Below, piece after piece: positions 59,945 to 64,000 of a stretch of 64,000 nucleotides of DNA (within the stretch, counting starts at the first letter, position 1; every line of letters starts with the position of its first letter). The stretch covers positions 45,189-109,188 of the forward strand of contig CBFFYP010000003.1 of assembly GCA_965646165.1 (NCBI GenBank), read 5' to 3'. Below the pieces are notes generated by a model. That model did no database searches and was not told the origin of the DNA. It saw only the letters and a program-made list of their open reading frames with translations. The stretch is from MGBC114844 sp910585855 (GTDB taxonomy: Bacteria; Bacillota; Clostridia; Lachnospirales; Lachnospiraceae). A program made the position numbers and the translations under genes.

Positions 59945-60886
59945 ATGAAGTATTTAGGAAAAAAAATAGCTACTCTCTTGTTCACATTGTTGTTGATTTC
60001 AATGGCGGCTTTCCTTGTATTTCAGATTATTCCGGGAGATCCTGCTGCCATGATGCTGGATATGGATGCTACCGATGCTCAGATTGAGGCAATGCGGGAG
60101 CAGATGGGATTAAATCGACCGCTTTTGGTGCGTTATCTGTGCTGGATTGCTGATTTTTGCAGAGGAAATCTTGGAATTTCTTATAATTATCAGATTCCGG
60201 TAGCAGAGTTATTGAAAGATAAACTGCCGGTTACATTTGCTTTGGCAGGAATTACTTTTTTATTGATTTTAGTTTTATCTGTTCCGCTTGGAGTTTTTCA
60301 GGTGCAGTTTGCAAAGAAACGAATTGGAAAATGGATGCATCTTGTCAATCAGATTTTTATGGCAGTTCCGTCTTTTTTTCTTGGAGTATTGATTATTTTG
60401 ATTTTTGGATTGATTTTAAAGTGGTTTACGCCCGGAAATTATATTAGTTATACGGAAAGCCGGATTGGATTTTTGACTTATCTGATTGCTCCGGCTATGG
60501 CGATTGCTGTTCCGAAATCGGCTATGGTAGTAAAATTCTTAAGAAATTCTGTTTTAGAACAGGAAGAGAGTGATTATGTTCGAACTGCTTATAGCAAAGG
60601 AAATACAGAAAAAAGAGTGCTTTACGGACATATTTTAAAAAATGCTTTTATTCCGGTTGTTACGATTCTTGGAATGATAGCAGCAGAAACCATGGCAGGC
60701 AGTATTGTAGTAGAACAGGTCTTTAATCTGCCCGGTTTGGGAAGGCTTTTGGTATCTTCTATCGGAAACCGGGATTATCCAGTTGTACAGGCAATTTTGG
60801 TTTATATTGCTTCTGTAGTTGTAATTATGAATGGAGTGGTAGATGTGCTTTATCGCTATCTAGATCCAAGGATTCGGGTAGAGTAA
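59945..60886 (+). CDS. Peptide ABC transporter permease, DppB/OppB type
   Basis: A 313-residue permease with six helices. The N-terminal LISMAAFLVFQIIPGDPAAMML and the early LGISYNYQIPVAELLKDKLPVTFALA segment are typical of OppB/DppB. The EAA loop is YVRTAYSKGNTEKRVLYGHILKNAFIPVVTILG. With the DppC-type partner it forms the translocation channel. AGGAGG lies 8 nt upstream of ATG 59945, and the gap from the binding-protein stop is 34 bp. Confidence 0.94.
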   Translation: MKYLGKKIATLLFTLLLISMAAFLVFQIIPGDPAAMMLDMDATDAQIEAMREQMGLNRPLLVRYLCWIADFCRGNLGISYNYQIPVAELLKDKLPVTFALAGITFLLILVLSVPLGVFQVQFAKKRIGKWMHLVNQIFMAVPSFFLGVLIILIFGLILKWFTPGNYISYTESRIGFLTYLIAPAMAIAVPKSAMVVKFLRNSVLEQEESDYVRTAYSKGNTEKRVLYGHILKNAFIPVVTILGMIAAETMAGSIVVEQVFNLPGLGRLLVSSIGNRDYPVVQAILVYIASVVVIMNGVVDVLYRYLDPRIRVE

Positions 60887-60925
60887 ATAAGTGGGAGTGA
60901 AATGTAAAAGAAGGGAAGTGGCAGA

Positions 60926-61828
60926 ATGGAAAGCAGCCGGACAGGGTATTCAGGAGGAATAGACTCCTCTAGGACAGAGGAACGGCATAGAAAGAACTCG
61001 GCAGAAAGAAAAAGGAAATTTTTATATGGCCAGCAGTTATTTGGACGGAATCAAACATTGATGACAGGATTGGCTTTAGTTTTTATTTTATTTTCTATGA
61101 TGCTTTTTGGGCTTCTTTTTTCTCCCTATGGTGCAGCTCAGATGAACGGAAAAGAAAAATTTATGTCGCCTTGTCTTACACACTGGATGGGAACAGATAA
61201 TTTTGGACGGGATATTTTTACCAGAGTGCAGCATGGGATGGGAATGACAGTTTTAATTGCACTTTCTGTTACCGGAATTGGTGCGGTTTTTGGTACGATT
61301 TTAGGGGCAGTGACTGGATTTTACGGAGGCTGGCTGGATGAGGTTTTGATGCGTTTGAATGATATGCTGGCGGCATTTCCCGGGATATTGCTTGCTTTGG
61401 TGTTTATTAGTGTTCTTGGAAGCGGAAAATACAATATTATTTTGGCATTGGGGATTATCTTTATTCCTAGTTATGCCCGAATTGTACGTGGGGAGTTTTT
61501 GCGGCTTCGGGAATTGGATTATGTGAAAAGTGCCAGACTGATGGGAGCATCGGATTTTCGAATTATGCTGGTACATATTTTGCCAAATTGTGTGCCTGCT
61601 CTTTTATCTGCTTTGACAGTCGGTTTTAATAATGCGGTACTTGCAGAAGCAGGAATGAGTTATCTTGGAATCGGGGTACAGCCGCCGGATGCCAGCCTTG
61701 GACGGATGCTTTCTGAGGCACAGGGATATTTGTTTTCTGCGCCTTGGTATGCACTTTTTCCGGGAATTGTAATTATTTTATTAATTTTGGGTTTTAGTTT
61801 TATCAGTGAGGGAATTACAAAAAGATAG
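60926..61828 (+). CDS. Peptide ABC transporter permease, DppC/OppC type
   Basis: A 300-residue permease. It has a hydrophilic N-terminal extension of about 45 residues, then TLMTGLALVFILFSMMLFG, HWMGTDNFGRDIFTRVQHG (diagnostic of OppC/DppC) and the EAA loop YVKSARLMGASDFRIMLVHILPN. It ends in a helix and GITKR. The start ATG 60926 follows AAGGGAAG, 39 bp after the DppB-type gene. The polar extension is longer than in E. coli DppC but common in Firmicutes. Confidence 0.94.
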   Translation: MESSRTGYSGGIDSSRTEERHRKNSAERKRKFLYGQQLFGRNQTLMTGLALVFILFSMMLFGLLFSPYGAAQMNGKEKFMSPCLTHWMGTDNFGRDIFTRVQHGMGMTVLIALSVTGIGAVFGTILGAVTGFYGGWLDEVLMRLNDMLAAFPGILLALVFISVLGSGKYNIILALGIIFIPSYARIVRGEFLRLRELDYVKSARLMGASDFRIMLVHILPNCVPALLSALTVGFNNAVLAEAGMSYLGIGVQPPDASLGRMLSEAQGYLFSAPWYALFPGIVIILLILGFSFISEGITKR

Positions 61829-61837
61829 GGAGAGAGG

Positions 61838-63307
61838 ATGCTAAGAGTAGAGGATTTATCAATTACATTTCAGAAAGAAGACGGTTCTTTAATAAAAGCG
61901 GTAGATAAAATTTCTTTTTCGATGCAGGAAGGAGAGATTGTTGCAATTATCGGGGAATCTGGTTCTGGAAAGACACAGACAGCACTTGGAGTAATTGGGC
62001 TTTTGAGTGAGAGGGCAGAGTGCAGCGGAAAAATTTGGTATAAGGGAGTCGATCTGTTATCCCTTTCTTTGGCAGAACGCCGATCCTATATGGGAAAGGA
62101 AATTTCAATGATTTTTCAAGAGCCTATGACTTCTTTAAATCCGGTTATGCAGATTGGAAAACAGATTGAAGAGCAGCTTATTTTGCATGATTCTCTTTCG
62201 AAAGAGGAGAGAAAAAGACGGGTGACGGAAGCATTGGAAGCGGTCGGACTGCAGGAGGCAGAAGGTCTTTATAAGAAATATCCGCATCAGCTTTCCGGTG
62301 GGATGCGGCAGCGGGTAATGATTGCAATAGGGATGATCTGCTATCCGGGACTTATGATTGCAGATGAGCCGACTACGGCATTGGATGTACAGATACAAGA
62401 GCAGATTCTTTGTCTTTTAAAAAAGATTAATCAAAAAAGAAAGATGGGGATTCTTTTTATTTCCCATAATTTAAATGTGGTAAAGGATTTTAGTGATCGG
62501 ATTTTGGTGATGCATCAGGGAAAGATTGTAGAGAGCGGCACGCCAAAAGAAATTTTTTCTGCACCAAAAGAGGCATATACAAAAAAGCTGCTTCAGTCGA
62601 TTCCTTCCAGAGAGGGTGTTTGCTTGAAGGGAGAAAAAGAAAGCGACACGGTTTTGCAGGTTTCGCATTTAAATGTATTTTATACAGAAGGGAAATTTGG
62701 AAGAAAGAATAGAAAACAGGTGCTTTTTGATATAAATTTTCAGATTCACCGAGGAGAAGTAGTGGGGTTGGTCGGGCAGAGCGGATGCGGAAAATCAACG
62801 CTTTCTAAGGCAATTTTAGGGCTGAATCAAGAGATTGAGGGGCAGATTGTGCATGGAACAGTAAAGCCGCAGATGGTATTTCAAGATCCTTATGGATCGT
62901 TAAATCCGGCAAAGAAAATAGGATGGATTTTAGAAGAACCTTTGCGGATTCAGAGAAAGATGGAGGCGGATAAAAGGCGGGAGGCTGTGGTTCGGATGCT
63001 TGAAAGAGTTGGGTTAGATAAAGGGTATTTAGAGAGAAGACCATCGGATCTAAGCGGGGGGCAGAGGCAGCGGATCGGGATTGCTTTGGCTTTGATACAG
63101 GGGTCGGAACTGATTGTGGCGGATGAACCAGTTTCTGCTTTGGATGTCACGATACAGGCTCAGATATTGGAGCTTTTGATTGAGTTGAAGGAGGAATTTC
63201 GATTGTCGTATTTGTTTATTTCTCATGATATGGATGTGATGTATCAGATTTGTGATCGGATTCTTTTGATTCGGGAGGGACGAATTGTTGGGGAGATACC
63301 ATCGTAA
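61838..63307 (+). CDS. Fused peptide ABC transporter ATPases (DppD-DppF type)
   Basis: A 489-residue protein that joins both ATPases of a peptide importer. Domain 1: Walker A GESGSGKTQ, Q-loop IFQEPMTSLNPVM, signature LSGGMRQRVMIA, Walker B LMIADEPTTALDV. Domain 2: Walker A GQSGCGKST, QDPYGSLNP, signature LSGGQRQRIGIA, Walker B LIVADEPVSALDV and SHDMDV. Such fusions are known in GsiA/DdpD-F-like systems; the Cys-rich iron-sulfur tail present in many DppD/OppD ATPases is absent. Both sites look intact. ATG 61838 follows GGGAGAGAGG, 9 bp after the permease stop. It is the last gene of the operon; a 13-bp-stem hairpin lies about 35 bp downstream. Confidence 0.93.
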   Translation: MLRVEDLSITFQKEDGSLIKAVDKISFSMQEGEIVAIIGESGSGKTQTALGVIGLLSERAECSGKIWYKGVDLLSLSLAERRSYMGKEISMIFQEPMTSLNPVMQIGKQIEEQLILHDSLSKEERKRRVTEALEAVGLQEAEGLYKKYPHQLSGGMRQRVMIAIGMICYPGLMIADEPTTALDVQIQEQILCLLKKINQKRKMGILFISHNLNVVKDFSDRILVMHQGKIVESGTPKEIFSAPKEAYTKKLLQSIPSREGVCLKGEKESDTVLQVSHLNVFYTEGKFGRKNRKQVLFDINFQIHRGEVVGLVGQSGCGKSTLSKAILGLNQEIEGQIVHGTVKPQMVFQDPYGSLNPAKKIGWILEEPLRIQRKMEADKRREAVVRMLERVGLDKGYLERRPSDLSGGQRQRIGIALALIQGSELIVADEPVSALDVTIQAQILELLIELKEEFRLSYLFISHDMDVMYQICDRILLIREGRIVGEIPS

Positions 63308-63340
63308 TGGGAGGGGGATGCTGAAATTCATCTATGTTTA

Positions 63341-63384
63341 CCGGATTTTCGTAGAGTAATCTACTCTGCGAAAAATAGTTCCGG
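63341..63384 (+). terminator. Hairpin after the peptide-transporter operon
   Basis: TTTTCGTAGAGTA pairs with TACTCTGCGAAAA around a 3-nt loop with one mismatch, and CCGG lies on both sides. No T run follows, so it is a weak terminator or an RNA-stabilising hairpin. Before it, GGGGGATGCTGAAATTCATC looks like a truncated HE1 left end. From 63398 the sequence repeats the ATGATAG ... TTTGTCAAGAG motif seen at 21916. Confidence 0.5.
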
Positions 63385-63485
63385 CGATATCTCTGTTTGA
63401 TATGATAGTCTTTCTTACTGAATTTGTCAAGAGTGAAATATTTTAGTTTTAATTGGTTTTTTGAGGATAGGGGTTGGCTTTCACC

Positions 63486-63820
63486 GGACGCAAGAGGCGG
63501 TTTGCTCCTGTCCTTTGCCTGCTCCGCTCCAAACGGTAAGAAAGTCTAGGGCTTCTGATTTATGTTCATCTAACCGGACGAACCGGGGCGCAATTCGCCC
63601 TCACCACAGGCGAAACGTAATTGGTGTAAGGAAGGATTTTATCAGCCGTAAGACAACCTCTTTCTTATGATCCGGGCTAAACACGCCCCTTTTTTTGCAT
63701 ACCCTGCATAGAAGCAGGATATGCAAAAAATTCCAGGTGTTTCCACAGAAGCCCAAGACTTTCTAACCGTTCTCCGAAGTCGCTGGCAAAGGACAGGAGC
63801 AAACCGCCTCTCGCTGTTGG
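63486..63820 (-). repeat. HE2 hairpin element, copy 10 (type B, left half of a dimer)
   Basis: Begins CACCGGACGCAAG. Arms with GAGGCGGTTTGCTCCTGTCC pair exactly. Hairpin GCATACCCTGC/GCAGGATATGC and the core helix GGGGCG-TGTTTA-GCCC with GGGC-GAATTG-CGCCCC are intact. It is nearly identical to the 43019 copy. Confidence 0.85.
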
Positions 63821-63892
63821 TTGAATAGTGGTAGAAGTTATATTTTATTATTGAGTAAGTTTTCAGCAAAGTTTAGATACCATTCTTTTTTG

Positions 63893-64000
63893 TTCCGGGG
63901 TCAGGAAACAGCCAGATTCGAAAATGGTGGGTAGCCTGCAGTGACTTTGGAAAAAAGTTAGAAGTTCTTGGACTTCTGCTCGAAAACCTAAGATTTTTTT
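63893..64000 (+). repeat. HE2 hairpin element, copy 11 (type A, cut by the window end)
   Basis: The left part of a type A copy: AGGAAACAGCCAG, arm GATTCGAAAATGGTGGGTAG, the AGAAGTTCTTGGACTTCT quasi-palindrome and the start of the T tract. It lies about 75 bp after copy 10 in the same dimer geometry as at 43 and 57 kb. Confidence 0.8.

Overview
The window looks like chromosomal DNA of a low-GC, Gram-positive, anaerobic gut Firmicute, most likely a Lachnospiraceae member. The basis is a PolC-type replicative polymerase, a BirA-operator-controlled BioY, LplB/LplC-type sugar permeases, an ECF ATPase, a SleL/YaaH-type LysM-GH18 protein, strong AGGAGG ribosome sites and FlxA-like or DUF-type proteins of kinds known from that family. 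Only the tail of argH at the left edge is cut off by the window; no rRNA or tRNA was recognised.

Positions 1812-21845 (minus strand) hold a surface-polysaccharide locus. From promoter-proximal to distal it reads: GT4, GT2, a COG5610-type C-terminal half, Wzm permease, Wzt ATPase, a HAD phosphatase-like N-terminal half, a GlfT2-like galactofuranosyltransferase, a DUF4422/GT8-like protein, a tandem GT2, a DUF6270-like gene broken at a G7 run, an iron-sulfur/pyruvyltransferase fusion, a UbiA-type polyprenyl-phosphate phosphoribosyltransferase, a YfhO GT-C-like membrane protein and UDP-galactopyranose mutase. Together they suggest an ABC-exported, galactofuranose-containing, possibly pyruvylated and pentose-decorated glycan. 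Glf, the GlfT2-like enzyme and the UbiA homologue recall the mycobacterial arabinogalactan cluster.

Positions 22273-42818 (mostly minus strand) carry a beta-lactamase-fold serine hydrolase, an MscS channel, a GlgB paralogue with substituted active-site residues, a CapA-type protein, a rhamnogalacturonan-acetylesterase-like SGNH hydrolase, a DUF6440-like small protein, polC, a decayed IS630 transposase next to an AraC remnant, and a GH28/LplC/LplB pectin-type sugar cluster followed by LysM-GH18. Positions 43984-63307 (mostly plus strand) carry an ECF transporter with a nicotinamidase-like hydrolase, an XRE regulator, an HNH endonuclease, a two-component system with an FtsX-type permease, an FlxA-like protein, BioY, YhfC and a complete Opp/Dpp peptide importer.

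The most unusual content is non-coding. Two families of dispersed hairpin elements fill most of the longer gaps. Family HE1 (about 145-165 bp, 11 copies or derivatives) has long terminal stems whose two arms differ from copy to copy but stay complementary within each copy. Family HE2 (about 330-350 bp, 9 complete copies, one internally deleted and one cut by the window end) has a terminal stem of about 29 bp, an internal terminator-like hairpin, and a helix with the invariant internal loop TGTTTA/GAATTG flanked by pairs that change together (GGGGCG/CGCCCC, GGAGCG/CGCTCC, GGTGCG/CGCACC). Both families share the end sequences GGACGCC and GGCTGTTTC, and HE2 copies also occur as fixed back-to-back dimers. 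They behave like mobile, structured, non-coding elements that I cannot assign to a described family.
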